Assembly: GCA_025041195.1 (NCBI GenBank)
Contig: JAKCFM010000001.1
Location: 1,550,001-1,614,000 of the forward strand
Reading direction: 5' to 3'
DNA from: Halobacteriales archaeon YIM A00013
GTDB lineage: Archaea; Halobacteriota; Halobacteria; Halobacteriales; Haloarculaceae
DNA: 64,000 nt
The notes under the pieces are model-generated. The model was not told where the DNA came from. It did not search any database and saw only the letters and a list, made by a program, of their open reading frames with translations. Made by a program: the position numbers and the translations under genes. Position 1 is the stretch's first letter. Every line of letters starts with the position of its first letter. Positions 17,600 through 26,863 of the stretch are shown here, one piece after another.

Positions 17600-19593
17600 C
17601 GTGATCGGGTGAGTTCCATCGAGCCGGTTCTCTCAACAGTTGCATGCCAGGATGGACGAACGACAGTCGTGCTGGCCGGTCCCTCAATGATTGCAGGCCC
17701 GCTGACCGTGTCCTCTGTGGGCAGCCGCGATCGGTCGTAGACGGGCGTCTCGCGATAGTCGCCGTCGAACCACGCCCGTCGCGTCTCGCTCTTCGCAGCC
17801 GCCATCGAACCGTCCGACAGGCGCGCCACGGTCACGCTCGGTCGGTCGATCGTCGCCCGAACGCGGAGCGTAACGGTTTCGATCGGTTCGTCGAGCCGAT
17901 AGCCCGTCACGGTTTCGTGCGTCGAATGAAACCGCTCGGCGATTGTCGTCGGATCGATCGTGTCACCAATTGGAACGGTGTGTTCGTAGCTCTGGCCGAC
18001 GTACCGACAGTCAACGAGTCGGTCGACAGCAATCGATCCGTCGTCGGGAAGATCCGCACGGACGCTGGTGCGTAGCGCTTCGAATCGACGTTCAATCGCC
18101 GAATCGAGCGCGGAGAGCCGAGTCCGGTGTGTGGCGGGCCCAACGCTCAACAGCGATCCAGACAGCAGTCCCGTGGCCGAGAGCACGCCGCTTGCCGCCG
18201 GAATCGTGACCGTTTCGATCGATAATCTGTCGGCAAGCCCGGTGGCGAACATTGGTCCGGCGCCGCCGTAGGCCACGAGCGAAAACTGCCGCGGGTCGTA
18301 TCCCCGATCGAGGGTGACTGATCGAATCGCCCGCGCCATTCTAGCAGTGACAACGCGGGTGATCCCAGCCGCGACCGCGGTCACATCGTCGAGCGAAGTC
18401 GATGTGAGCAGCGATTCGAGCGAGTCTTCAGCTCGCCCCACATCGAGCGTGAGCGCATCGCCAAGCGTGGTCGATGCGCCGAGATAGCCGAGCGCTGTTG
18501 CGCTGTCGGTCACCGTGGGATCCGTGCCACCGCGGTCGTAGCACGCTGGGCCGGGATCGGCGCCGGCCGACTGGGGGCCGACGCGCAACGCTCCGCCGCT
18601 GTCAACCCAGGCGATCGAGCCACCCCCAGCACCGACCGTCGAAACGTCGATGAGCTCCGTTGCAACCGGCCAGCCACCGATCGTGGCATCAGTGGTTCGG
18701 TCGATCGACCCGTCAGTGACGACGCCAACGTCCGTCGAGGTTCCACCCATATCGAAGGTAATCAGTTCGGGGGAATGTTCGGTTGCCGCCGTGGCACCGA
18801 CGACACCAGCAGCCGGCCCAGAAAGCACCGTCTCGACGGCTCGCGATCGGACCCCAGACACAGTGGCGACGCCGCCTGCCGACTGCATCACCAGCGGCGT
18901 CGGGAGCCCAAGCGCAGTTGCCCGTTCGAGGAGCTCCCCAAGATACGAGTCGATTACCGGCGTCACAGACGCATCAATGACCGTGGTTGCCGTCCGCTCA
19001 AACTCTCGAAACGTGCCAAGCACCTCGTGTGAAGCTGACACCGGAACGTCGAGTGAGGCCGAGAGTAACTCCGAGACCCGGCGTTCGTTCTCAGGATGCG
19101 CGTAGGCGTGCAACAGACAGACTGCGACGGCCTCCACGTCCGCGTTCCGCAGTTGTTCTGCCAGTTCAGCTACCGACCCCTCGTCCACGGGCTCGATCAC
19201 GCCGTCTGGGCCCGCTCGCTCTTCGATCTCGAATCGTAACCGACGTGGAACGAGCGGCTCGGGCCGATTGACCGAGAGATCGTACAGCGAGGGCCTGTCC
19301 TGGCGGCCGATTTCAAGCACGTCACGAAAGCCCGCCGTCGTCACAACCGCCGTCCTCGGCCCGGTCCCCTCCAGTACGGTGTTCGTCGCGACAGTCGTCG
19401 CGTGTGCGAACGAATCGATCTCTGCGGGCGACACCGACGCCTCCTCACAGACCGACCGGATCGCATCGAACACGCCGTCCGTCTGTGGGTTCGTTGTTGG
19501 AACTTTCGCCGTGTGTGACCCCGATGACAGCACCAGCGATGCGTCCGTGAACGTCCCACCCACGTCAACACCAAGTCGTATTGACTCCGTCAT
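17596..19593 (-). CDS. hyuA: Hydantoinase/oxoprolinase subunit A
   Basis: A 665-residue HyuA-type subunit. N-terminal RLGVDVGGTFTD is the actin-like phosphate-binding start of the Hydant_A_N domain, and FDMGGTSTDVGVV near the middle is the second phosphate loop of the Hydantoinase_A domain, typical of ATP-using oxoprolinase/hydantoinase enzymes. First gene of the hyuA-hyuB pair. No ring-opening transporter or further catabolic gene is next to it. The upstream 237 bases (19594-19830) are AT-rich and hold divergent promoter elements. Confidence 0.93.
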   Translation of the reverse strand: MTESIRLGVDVGGTFTDASLVLSSGSHTAKVPTTNPQTDGVFDAIRSVCEEASVSPAEIDSFAHATTVATNTVLEGTGPRTAVVTTAGFRDVLEIGRQDRPSLYDLSVNRPEPLVPRRLRFEIEERAGPDGVIEPVDEGSVAELAEQLRNADVEAVAVCLLHAYAHPENERRVSELLSASLDVPVSASHEVLGTFREFERTATTVIDASVTPVIDSYLGELLERATALGLPTPLVMQSAGGVATVSGVRSRAVETVLSGPAAGVVGATAATEHSPELITFDMGGTSTDVGVVTDGSIDRTTDATIGGWPVATELIDVSTVGAGGGSIAWVDSGGALRVGPQSAGADPGPACYDRGGTDPTVTDSATALGYLGASTTLGDALTLDVGRAEDSLESLLTSTSLDDVTAVAAGITRVVTARMARAIRSVTLDRGYDPRQFSLVAYGGAGPMFATGLADRLSIETVTIPAASGVLSATGLLSGSLLSVGPATHRTRLSALDSAIERRFEALRTSVRADLPDDGSIAVDRLVDCRYVGQSYEHTVPIGDTIDPTTIAERFHSTHETVTGYRLDEPIETVTLRVRATIDRPSVTVARLSDGSMAAAKSETRRAWFDGDYRETPVYDRSRLPTEDTVSGPAIIEGPASTTVVRPSWHATVERTGSMELTRSR

Positions 19594-19791
19594 TAACTGA
19601 CAGTATCATCGTACACCGGCTTCCCCCTTGCCCTGCTCACAATGATTCCCGAACAAGAAATTTACAATCGTAGTATTATTTCCGCAACTAATTATAGACC
19701 GTGGATTTACTTCCCTTGCCCTTCTACATCCATTTGGGATTAGTATGGTGAAAATACACAAATATATCACACCGTTTGAACAGCTAGCAAA

Positions 19792-19807
19792 CACTCCGAG
19801 TGGAGTG
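19792..19807. repeat. Short inverted repeat at the predicted transcription start of the 19831 gene
   Basis: CACTCC (19792-19797) and GGAGTG (19802-19807) with a four-base loop. A TATA-like tatatc at 19763-19768 would start transcription close to 19792, so the repeat would be the first bases of the mRNA or an operator at the start site. Confidence 0.35.
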
Positions 19808-19830
19808 AAGACCAGTAGCGGGGAGTCACA

Positions 19831-20217
19831 ATGAGCGAAGTCGTGCTGTTGCTGGATTCGATCCCGTATATCGGTCCGCTTGTTGTGTTTCTAGTCAGCC
19901 TGATTATCGGAGCCCTGGGGATCTACATCGGCGCAAAATTGATCATTGATGAGGACACGGGCTTTTCTCACGCGCTCATCACGGCGTTGATCGGAGCGAT
20001 CATCTGGACGATCCTCTCAGCCTTCTTTGGGTGGATTCCTGGACTCGGTCCGTTGATCGTCCTGATTGTGTGGATCTGGTACATTAACCACCGATACCCG
20101 GGTGGTTGGTTCGCGGCGATTGCCATCGCGCTGATCGCGATGCTTGTGGTGTGGATCATTCTCTATCTCTTGCAGATGGTGGGGATCGACGGGTTGACGG
20201 CGATTGGCGTCCCGTAG
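19831..20217 (+). CDS. Membrane protein of unknown function
   Basis: A 128-residue protein with four strongly hydrophobic segments (about 14-35, 45-64, 67-85 and 92-115) and almost no charged loops. Two loops contain the phrase IPYIGPLV and IPGLGPLIV, an internal repeat which suggests that the protein arose from duplication of a two-helix unit. I do not recognise a family. A GGGGAG Shine-Dalgarno sequence precedes the ATG by about eight bases. The following glycosyltransferase begins 46 bases downstream with its own TATA-like element. Confidence 0.75.
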   Translation: MSEVVLLLDSIPYIGPLVVFLVSLIIGALGIYIGAKLIIDEDTGFSHALITALIGAIIWTILSAFFGWIPGLGPLIVLIVWIWYINHRYPGGWFAAIAIALIAMLVVWIILYLLQMVGIDGLTAIGVP

Positions 20218-20263
20218 TGAGCAAACCGTCAGTGCTTTTTTTGCACGCTCGCTTGTGGCGCTC

Positions 20264-21316
20264 GTGCGCGTTCTGAACCATCTCGAACTGGAATCCCATC
20301 TCGATCGCAGTGGCATTGGGACAGCCGTCGACCACCAGCGGGCTGCGCTTTCGCGGACGGACTGCACAGTGGTCACCTCACCGTGGGCTGGGGGGTCGCC
20401 ACTGGGTGCGCTTCGCTCGCTGCGAGCGGGTGCCGGCGTAACCGCGTCGTTCGATCTTGCCCACTGTAATATGATCGGCCCGCAGTCGGTGGCAATCGCC
20501 CGCTATGCGCGCGCTAACGACATCCCACTCGTGTTGCACGCCCACGTGACGCGAGAGGATTTTGCCGAGAGCTTTCGAGGGTCGACCGCAGTTGGTCCCG
20601 CACTCGGGCGATATCTCCGCTGGTTTTACTCACAGGCTAATCTCGTCTGCTGTCCGAGTGAATACACAAAATCAGTTCTCGAATCATACCCAGTGTCTGC
20701 GCCGATCGAACCGCTTTCGAACGGCATTGACCTCGACTCGATGGTGGGCGCAAACGAGCGTCGATCGACGTATCGTGATCGGTACGACCTGGAGGGAACG
20801 GTCGTGTTCTCTGTGGGGAGTGTGTTCGAACGAAAAGGCCTCACAACCTTCTGTGAAACTGCCCAACAACTGCCGTACGAGTTCGTCTGGTTCGGCACGT
20901 ATGATACGGGCCCGCAGGCGTCTGCAACCGTGCGCAAGTGGACAAACAACCCACCCGACAACGTCACTTTCTCCGGCTGGGTGGACGACAAGCGGGGCGC
21001 GTTCGGTGCCGGCGACATCTTTTGCTTCCCGGCGAAGGTGGAAAATCAGGGACTCGTCGTCCTTGAGGCGATGGCATGCTCGAAACCGGTCGTGCTGCGC
21101 GACATCCCAGTGTTCCGTGAGTACTACACCCACGGTGAAGACTGTCTGTTGTGTGAGACGCCAGCCGAGTTCAGGGATGCTGTCACCGAACTGGCTGAAA
21201 ACCCAGCGCTCCGCGAGCGGCTTGGAACCAATGCACGCAAAACCGCAGAATCCCACGGGCTCGATCGACTCGCCGATCGGTTGACGACGCTGTACGAACA
21301 AGTCACAACCGTTTAA
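20264..21316 (+). CDS. GT4-family glycosyltransferase
   Basis: About 350 residues from GTG 20264 (reading MRVLNHLELESHLDRSGIGTAVDHQ). The glycosyltransferase group 1 domain has the SNGID linker and the EX7E motif (ENQGLVVLE) of GT-B retaining enzymes, followed by AMACSKPVV. No signal or membrane helix, so cytoplasmic or peripheral. A longer frame reaches back to a TTG inside the previous gene, but a TATA-like cttttttt centred 26 nt before 20264 supports the GTG. Followed at 26 bases by a second GT4 enzyme; the pair may work on glycolipids or surface glycans. Acceptor unknown. Confidence 0.87.
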   Translation: MRVLNHLELESHLDRSGIGTAVDHQRAALSRTDCTVVTSPWAGGSPLGALRSLRAGAGVTASFDLAHCNMIGPQSVAIARYARANDIPLVLHAHVTREDFAESFRGSTAVGPALGRYLRWFYSQANLVCCPSEYTKSVLESYPVSAPIEPLSNGIDLDSMVGANERRSTYRDRYDLEGTVVFSVGSVFERKGLTTFCETAQQLPYEFVWFGTYDTGPQASATVRKWTNNPPDNVTFSGWVDDKRGAFGAGDIFCFPAKVENQGLVVLEAMACSKPVVLRDIPVFREYYTHGEDCLLCETPAEFRDAVTELAENPALRERLGTNARKTAESHGLDRLADRLTTLYEQVTTV

Positions 21317-21342
21317 CCACCGCGCCGATTCTGAACGAGCAG

Positions 21343-22437
21343 ATGCGTCCGACGGTCGTTGCGTTCACGGATACCTACCTCCCAACAGTCAACGGAGCGA
21401 CATACACGATCAAAACCTGGCGTGAGCGCTGGGAGCGCCGTGGTGGGCGAATGGATGTGGTCTATCCGCGCAGTGAGCACACCCCCGAGGAGGGTGAGCA
21501 TCCAGTCACCAGCGTTCCGTTCCCGTTTTATGAGGGCTATCGCGTGGGCTTTCCGCGGATACCTGACGCCGTTACCGACGTTGATCCCGATGTCGTTCAC
21601 GCGCACACGCCGTTTGGCGTCGGACTGAGCGGGCTTCGCGTCGCCAATCGCGTCGACTGTCCGTTCGTCGTCTCGTACCACACCCCCACGGATGAGTACG
21701 CCACGTATCTCACCGATGTGTTGGCGGCGAGAATTGAGACGGTTGCCACCACGTATGAGGACTGGTTTCTCGATCGAGCAGATCACATTCTCGTTCCAAG
21801 CGACAACACGAAATCTCAGCTCGCCTCGCGTGTGGAGACGCCAATCTCAACCGTGCCGAACGGCATCGACACCGAACAGTTTTCGCCCGTCGATGGCACG
21901 GCGTTTCGCCGGCGCTATGATCTCGGTGAGGGGAAGCTCATCGGCTACACCGGTCGACACGGCTATGAAAAACGACTCGGTGACATCATCAGGGCTGCGG
22001 CTGATCTCGATGTGACAGTCGTTTTCGGCGGCGATGGCCCTGCGCGCGCGAGTCTCGAATCACAGGCGTCCGCAAGCGACGTTGACGTGCGATTTCTGGG
22101 CTTTCTGGATCGATCGGAGCTGCCAGCCTTCTACTCTGCCCTCGACGTCTTTGCGTTCCCGAGCCCGGTCGAGACGGAAGGGCTGGTTGCCCACGAAGCA
22201 ACGGCGTGTGGAACGCCGGTTGTCGGGGTGGCCGCCGGCGCGCTTGCCGAGACGATCATTCCCGGTGAAACCGGATACCACTATCAGCCCGGCAATATCG
22301 ACGGATTCCGCCGAATGCTTTCAAAAGCGTTTGCGGAGCGCGAATCGCTCGTCGAATCCTGTCTCGAACGACGTTCGGACGTAAGCGTCGAGCACTCGGT
22401 CGACACCCTCGAACGCATTTACGATGGTGTTTGCTGA
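21343..22437 (+). CDS. GT4-family glycosyltransferase, glycolipid type
   Basis: A 364-residue GT-B enzyme. N-terminal VAFTDTYLPTVNGATYTIK is typical of the diacylglycerol/mannosyl transferase group (GT4, PimB/UgtP-like relatives); VPNGID precedes the C-terminal domain and the EX7E motif reads ETEGLVAHE, then ATACGTPVVG. A substrate such as an archaeal lipid or GlcNAc carrier is inferred only from the N-terminal pattern. A TATA-like gtttaac (21309-21315) lies about 28 nt before the ATG, within the end of the preceding glycosyltransferase gene. Convergent with the PhoU-like gene 11 bases away. Confidence 0.88.
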   Translation: MRPTVVAFTDTYLPTVNGATYTIKTWRERWERRGGRMDVVYPRSEHTPEEGEHPVTSVPFPFYEGYRVGFPRIPDAVTDVDPDVVHAHTPFGVGLSGLRVANRVDCPFVVSYHTPTDEYATYLTDVLAARIETVATTYEDWFLDRADHILVPSDNTKSQLASRVETPISTVPNGIDTEQFSPVDGTAFRRRYDLGEGKLIGYTGRHGYEKRLGDIIRAAADLDVTVVFGGDGPARASLESQASASDVDVRFLGFLDRSELPAFYSALDVFAFPSPVETEGLVAHEATACGTPVVGVAAGALAETIIPGETGYHYQPGNIDGFRRMLSKAFAERESLVESCLERRSDVSVEHSVDTLERIYDGVC

Positions 22438-22448
22438 CCGGCCACGGC

Positions 22449-23483
22449 TCACTTGATCGTGGTGTACGCTGATTCCTCGTTGAGCGCGAGATTCGTCGCA
22501 ATCTCGGCGTTTCGGACCGCATACTGGGCGGTCTGCTGGAGGCTAACGAGCACCTCTCTGACTCGCAACAGATCCTGATTCGGCATCTCGTCGATGTCGT
22601 CAAGGATTTCTTGTTCTTTGTCGCGGATTTCGGTGAACAGCCGACGAACCTCAAGTGCAGTTTCGTAATCGCGCGTCACCGCGCAGTTAACACCCTTTTC
22701 GGTCACGGTGTCAACCTGATCAGTGAACTCTCGAATGCGACGCATCGTCGTCTCATCGACATCGAGCGTGTGCCCCTCCGCATTGAGCGCAATTTCGGCG
22801 ATATCTTCGGCGTTGTCCGCCGTCAATTCCAGATTCTTTGCGATCGATCGGTAGCCGATCAACGCGAACCCATCGTCGAGTTCGAGCGCCTTCGTGAGAT
22901 TTGGATTCTGATGGGCGGTGAAGATGAGCCGGAGCAACAACACGAAGATCTTGTTCGCCTGACGTTCTCGGTTGAGCGCCCGCTGGGCAAGATCAGGATT
23001 TCCGTGGGCCAGCGCACGGATTGCCTCGTTGCGCATCGTCCGACCAGTGGATTCGAGGCGCTTGAGCAGATCAGCGAGCGTGAAATCTTCGGGATCGACG
23101 GAACAACGGATAGTGATCCGCTCGGGCGTCTCTTCGATCACGCCAAGGCCCATCAGCTGGGTCTCTGCGTTGTACACGGCGTTGATCGTCGTGCTTTCGA
23201 GCGTCTCTTCGCTGTCGCTCTCGACCTGGATAATGCGTCGGCCTAGCACGTACTGCGCTAAGATGGCCCGCTCAACGGCATCAGCGGCCAGGCTGTCCGC
23301 GTGGATGATCGCTTCGGACTCCTCTTGCTGTACCGATTCGGGCATAACTGCCAACATTCCCTTGCCACCCATCCGCAGCGACACCTCGTCGCCCTTGTTC
23401 ACGTTGTACTCCTTGGCCCATTCGGCCGGGAGCGTCATCGCCAACGTGGACGGTCCGAGACGCTGTACTTTTCGGGTTTCCAT
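22449..23483 (-). CDS. AbrB-PhoU domain regulator
   Basis: About 344 residues from ATG 23483. N-terminal METRKVQRLGPSTLAMTLPAEW is an AbrB/SpoVT-like swapped-hairpin DNA-binding domain; the rest is helical and matches PhoU repeats (for example IAKNLELTADNAEDIAEIALN). Haloarchaeal proteins of this type are annotated as phosphate uptake regulators; in bacteria PhoU links Pst transporter activity to gene control. No pst genes are near it here. A seven-codon longer start exists but a TATA-like ttaa (23509-23512) is centred 26-27 nt before 23483, supporting the shorter form. Confidence 0.88.
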   Translation of the reverse strand: METRKVQRLGPSTLAMTLPAEWAKEYNVNKGDEVSLRMGGKGMLAVMPESVQQEESEAIIHADSLAADAVERAILAQYVLGRRIIQVESDSEETLESTTINAVYNAETQLMGLGVIEETPERITIRCSVDPEDFTLADLLKRLESTGRTMRNEAIRALAHGNPDLAQRALNRERQANKIFVLLLRLIFTAHQNPNLTKALELDDGFALIGYRSIAKNLELTADNAEDIAEIALNAEGHTLDVDETTMRRIREFTDQVDTVTEKGVNCAVTRDYETALEVRRLFTEIRDKEQEILDDIDEMPNQDLLRVREVLVSLQQTAQYAVRNAEIATNLALNEESAYTTIK

Positions 23484-23592
23484 AATCGCAGGTGGATTCT
23501 CCACTCCCTTAAGGATATCTCAATGTCAGTGAATACCGCGCCGGGTTGTTTACCAATTCGAAGAATATGCTATGAATTATTGTGAGATATAT

Positions 23593-24681
23593 TCACACAA
23601 TTTTGCAGAGTCGGCGTTCGAACCGTCCCACGCGAACTTTCTGCCAGCCCGATAGCGCCGCATTGAGCGCCGAATCGCCGGTGTCGACACGCAGTGCTGA
23701 GAGCGAATCGAGTTTCTCGCTTGCGGCGACTATTTCGAGTGTAGACGCACGTATCACGGCCGGAGAAAACTGTTGATTGCCGCGTCCGAAGACGAAGCCC
23801 TGGCCGCCGATGGGTGAAACGACGATGACGTTTTGCTCACCGAGCGCAGCACGCAGCTCTGCTTCCGTGCCATCGCGAACGAGGAGTTCGCCGTCTTGCT
23901 CGCCGGTTGCGCGCCAGAGGTCAACGCCGAGTGGCGCACCGTCAATGTCGAGTGCGTCCTCGATCGTCCCGACAGTGCCACCGGGGCCGAACAGATAGTT
24001 CGTCCCGGGACGGACGTCATCGACGAATCCGCCCGCGAGTCCTTCGAGTGAGCCACCAGAAAGCTGTTTGCTCGCCTGGATGGCGTCACTGACGGGGACG
24101 CTGACGATCGCCTTGAGCTCCGACTGGACGGTCCCCTCGCGGTAGGCAGCCTCGTCGATATCGTTTACTTCGCGGCGTTCGGTGCGCTCAAAGGTGGCCC
24201 CAATCCGGCCGGCGTCACGCGGCGTGACTGCAAAGACCGACGAGTAGATTTTGACGCCGGCCGGGACGCCAAGCACTGGAATGGAACTGTCATGTTCGGT
24301 GATCGTCTCTGCAACGTCAACCGCGGTGCCATCACCGCCGACGAACAGAATGAGATCAACACCATGGTCTAGAAACGCTCGCACGGTCGCGCGAGTGTCT
24401 GCGGCGGTTGTCGGCGTCTCTGGCTCGTGGACGATCGTCGTCTCCGCCTGGGGATCGACCGCGTCGGCAATGGCTGTGGCCCCCATCGATCCCGCTGCTG
24501 TCAGAAACGTCGGCGAGTCAGCGTGGGTTGCGAACGACGCAAGCGCAGCACGAGCTCTGGAGGGCGCGCGTGGCTCACCACCCAGTTCGCGAGCTCGTTC
24601 GACCATTCCATCCGTCCCTTTCAATCCGACACGGCCGCCCATGCCCGCAATCGGATTCACGACAACGCCGATCTGTTTCAC
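23593..24681 (-). CDS. ATP-NAD kinase family protein
   Basis: About 362 residues. The N-terminal VKQIGVVVNPIAGMGG and the GGDGT motif (VDLILFVGGDGTAVD) are hallmarks of the NAD kinase/diacylglycerol kinase fold. The family phosphorylates NAD or a related diphosphate; this group (COG3199-like) is larger than the classic NadK and its substrate has not been settled in haloarchaea to my knowledge. I chose GTG 24681 over the TTG at 24702, since VKQIGVVVNP is the family start and GGAG lies six bases before it. A T-rich box at about 24704-24710 also fits a leaderless start at that codon. Confidence 0.87.
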   Translation of the reverse strand: MKQIGVVVNPIAGMGGRVGLKGTDGMVERARELGGEPRAPSRARAALASFATHADSPTFLTAAGSMGATAIADAVDPQAETTIVHEPETPTTAADTRATVRAFLDHGVDLILFVGGDGTAVDVAETITEHDSSIPVLGVPAGVKIYSSVFAVTPRDAGRIGATFERTERREVNDIDEAAYREGTVQSELKAIVSVPVSDAIQASKQLSGGSLEGLAGGFVDDVRPGTNYLFGPGGTVGTIEDALDIDGAPLGVDLWRATGEQDGELLVRDGTEAELRAALGEQNVIVVSPIGGQGFVFGRGNQQFSPAVIRASTLEIVAASEKLDSLSALRVDTGDSALNAALSGWQKVRVGRFERRLCKIV

Positions 24682-24773
24682 ACTGACCACTCCGTTGAGC
24701 AACGCAAAAAACGACGCGCCTGGGTGCCGAACAATGCAGTTCGTTTAAGCCACTGGGGGTGAGAAACGTCGAT

Positions 24774-24911
24774 ATGGATTCGTTCGTTGCACTCGCCGCC
24801 GGATCGCACGCACACACGGTGGGGATCGCAGGCTGGCTGCTGACCGTTGGTGGACTCGTTGGGATCGTGTTGTGGCTCCGTCTGCTCACGCGCGGTTCAC
24901 ACGCGAACTGA
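24774..24911 (+). CDS. Small membrane protein (45 residues)
   Basis: Starts MDSFVALAAGSHAHTVGIAG and continues with one hydrophobic helix (WLLTVGGLVGIVLWLRLL), then a short basic tail. A TATA-like tttaag centred about 28 nt before the ATG supports expression as a leaderless gene. The last 26 bases overlap the end of the convergent molybdopterin-binding gene. Similar tiny ORFs beside the NAD-kinase-like gene are known to me from haloarchaea, but only from memory. Function unknown. Confidence 0.6.
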   Translation: MDSFVALAAGSHAHTVGIAGWLLTVGGLVGIVLWLRLLTRGSHAN

Positions 24912-25572
24912 ACCACTCGGCGGCTCGATCGACCGACTCCGGATCAGGGCCCCTGATTTTGACCGTCACCGTCTCGCCCGGATACGAGCCAACCGTCACG
25001 TCGAACTGCTTGCGGAGCTGCTCGAATCGGTCGAGCAGTTCGCTTTCGGGCTCATCGACTGTCACCGTCGCCACGTGGGTTGTCGTGCCGGTGAACGCAT
25101 CGGCGACGGTCGCAAACATAGCTTTCATCTCCTCGGGGACGCCCGGCAGCACGTAGACGCCGTCAATGACACAGCCCGGTGCCACACCAACATCGTTGTG
25201 CAACGGCTCTGCGCCGGCGGGGAGCTCCGTCGTTCCGTCAACGAGGTCGTCACCGGCGTAGTCGCCGTTTTCGTCGAGCCACTCGGCCACCAACGGATTC
25301 GACTCTAGCGGCGTTCCAAACGCCGCTCCAACGCCCTCGATCGTGCAGTCGTCGTGTGTCGGGCCAAGTCCGCCAGTGACGACCACTGCATCGTACGCCG
25401 CCCGATACTCGTTGACGATGCGAGCAATATCGGCGACCCGATCGGGAACGGTAACAACACGTTCGACGGTCGCACCCCGGTCGGTGAGCCGCTCTGCGAT
25501 CCACGCGGCGTTCGTATTGATCGTCTCTCCGGCCAACAGTTCATCACCAACCGTGACGATGGCCACATTCAT
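24886..25572 (-). CDS. Molybdopterin-binding domain protein (CinA/MoaB-like)
   Basis: About 228 residues. The N-terminal MNVAIVTVGDELLAGETINTN pattern and GGLGPTHDD are the signature loops of the MoCF-biosynthesis/CinA N-terminal domain (PF00994), and LPGVPEEMKAMF is the third loop of CinA-like proteins. In other organisms such domains act in molybdenum cofactor synthesis or in nicotinamide-nucleotide/ADP-ribose cleanup; which one holds here cannot be said. The CinA C-terminal deamidase domain is absent. ATG 25572 has a TATA-like ttttgg 27 nt upstream; the open frame extends further but lacks family similarity. Confidence 0.88.
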   Translation of the reverse strand: MNVAIVTVGDELLAGETINTNAAWIAERLTDRGATVERVVTVPDRVADIARIVNEYRAAYDAVVVTGGLGPTHDDCTIEGVGAAFGTPLESNPLVAEWLDENGDYAGDDLVDGTTELPAGAEPLHNDVGVAPGCVIDGVYVLPGVPEEMKAMFATVADAFTGTTTHVATVTVDEPESELLDRFEQLRKQFDVTVGSYPGETVTVKIRGPDPESVDRAAEWFSSRVNRA

Positions 25573-25652
25573 ACGCGGTCGTAGGCGCGACGGGGCCAAA
25601 AGTGGTGCCGACGAACGGCAAGAATGACACGGATCGACCGTGTGTCTCGGAT

Positions 25653-26819
25653 ATGGACGACGACGATCAGCAAATCGAAACGCGCGCAATCCACGCCGGC
25701 CAACAGCCCGACCCGGAGACTGGCTCGGTGATGCCACCAATCTATGCCACCTCCACGTACGAACAACCGGCCCCGGGCGAGCCCACTGAGTATGAGTACT
25801 CCCGGACCGGCAACCCCACGCGGACCGCGCTTGAGGAAAATCTTGCAGCACTCGAAGGGGGAGCACACGGCCGGGCATTTGCCAGCGGGATGGCCGCGAT
25901 CAACACGGTGTTGAATCTCTGTGAATCGGGCGATCACGTGATTGCCAGCAACGACGTGTACGGTGGGACGTACCGACTGTTCACACAGGTGTACGAACAG
26001 TACGATCTCGAGTTCGATTTCGTGGATATGACGGACCACGACGCGGTGGAAGACGCCCTCCGCGACGAGACCGAAATCGTCTGGGTTGAGACGCCAACCA
26101 ATCCGCTGTTGCGCGTGGTCGACACCACGGCGATCGCCGATCTCGCCCACAGTGTGGACGCGCTCTGCGTGGTTGACAACACGTTTGCGACACCAATACT
26201 CCAGCAGCCACTTGCTGACGGCGCCGATGCCGTCTGTCACTCGCTCACGAAATACATGGGCGGTCACTCCGATGTGGTCGGGGGCGCACTCGTAACCGAC
26301 GATGACGAGCTCGACGAGCAGTTCGGATTCTATCAGAACAGCGTCGGCGGGACGCCGGATCCGTTCACGGCCTTTCTCGTATTGCGCGGGACGAAAACCT
26401 TGCCCGTGCGGATGGAGCGCCACTGTGAGAACGCACGCGCAATCGCAGCATGGCTCACTGAGCAACCGGCCGTCGAGACCGTCTACTATCCCGGGCTCGA
26501 ATCGCATCCAACACACGACGTTGCTCGAAAACTCATGGACGACTACGGCGGGATGGTGAGCTTCGAGCTCGATGCGACCTTAGAGCAGGCAAGCGATGTC
26601 GTCGCCGCGACGGAGGTGTTCACCCTGGCAGAGAGTCTCGGTGGCGTCGAGAGTCTCATCGAGCAGCCAGCGACGATGACACACCAGACGATCCCTCGTC
26701 AGGAACGACTCGACGCCGGGCTCACCGACGGACTGATCCGGGCAAGCGTCGGCATTGAACACAAAGACGACCTGATTGATGACCTGGAGGCGGCGTTCGA
26801 TCGCGTTCTCGTCGGGTGA
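25653..26819 (+). CDS. metB: Cystathionine gamma-synthase/lyase family PLP enzyme
   Basis: A 388-residue PLP enzyme of the Cys/Met metabolism family (PF01053). It joins O-acyl-homoserine and cysteine to cystathionine, or runs the gamma-lyase reaction; the sequence does not settle which. Visible motifs: the N-terminal [29 protein letters not shown], and the PLP lysine in SLTKYMGGHSDVVGG at about Lys200. The frame is open 17 codons upstream but ATG 25653 matches the family. Divergent from the molybdopterin-binding gene. The homologous metY lies 2.7 kb downstream. Confidence 0.9.
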   Translation: MDDDDQQIETRAIHAGQQPDPETGSVMPPIYATSTYEQPAPGEPTEYEYSRTGNPTRTALEENLAALEGGAHGRAFASGMAAINTVLNLCESGDHVIASNDVYGGTYRLFTQVYEQYDLEFDFVDMTDHDAVEDALRDETEIVWVETPTNPLLRVVDTTAIADLAHSVDALCVVDNTFATPILQQPLADGADAVCHSLTKYMGGHSDVVGGALVTDDDELDEQFGFYQNSVGGTPDPFTAFLVLRGTKTLPVRMERHCENARAIAAWLTEQPAVETVYYPGLESHPTHDVARKLMDDYGGMVSFELDATLEQASDVVAATEVFTLAESLGGVESLIEQPATMTHQTIPRQERLDAGLTDGLIRASVGIEHKDDLIDDLEAAFDRVLVG

Positions 26820-26863
26820 AATCGGAAAGGGCAACTGATTACGACTGAACACGTACAGCTACC

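Noticed and set aside
19745-19834. A 29-codon frame ending in an ATGA overlap with the membrane protein gene at 19831.
   Set aside because: The only good TATA-like element (19763-19768) starts transcription after the ATG of this frame, so it would not be translated from that mRNA. No similarity known.
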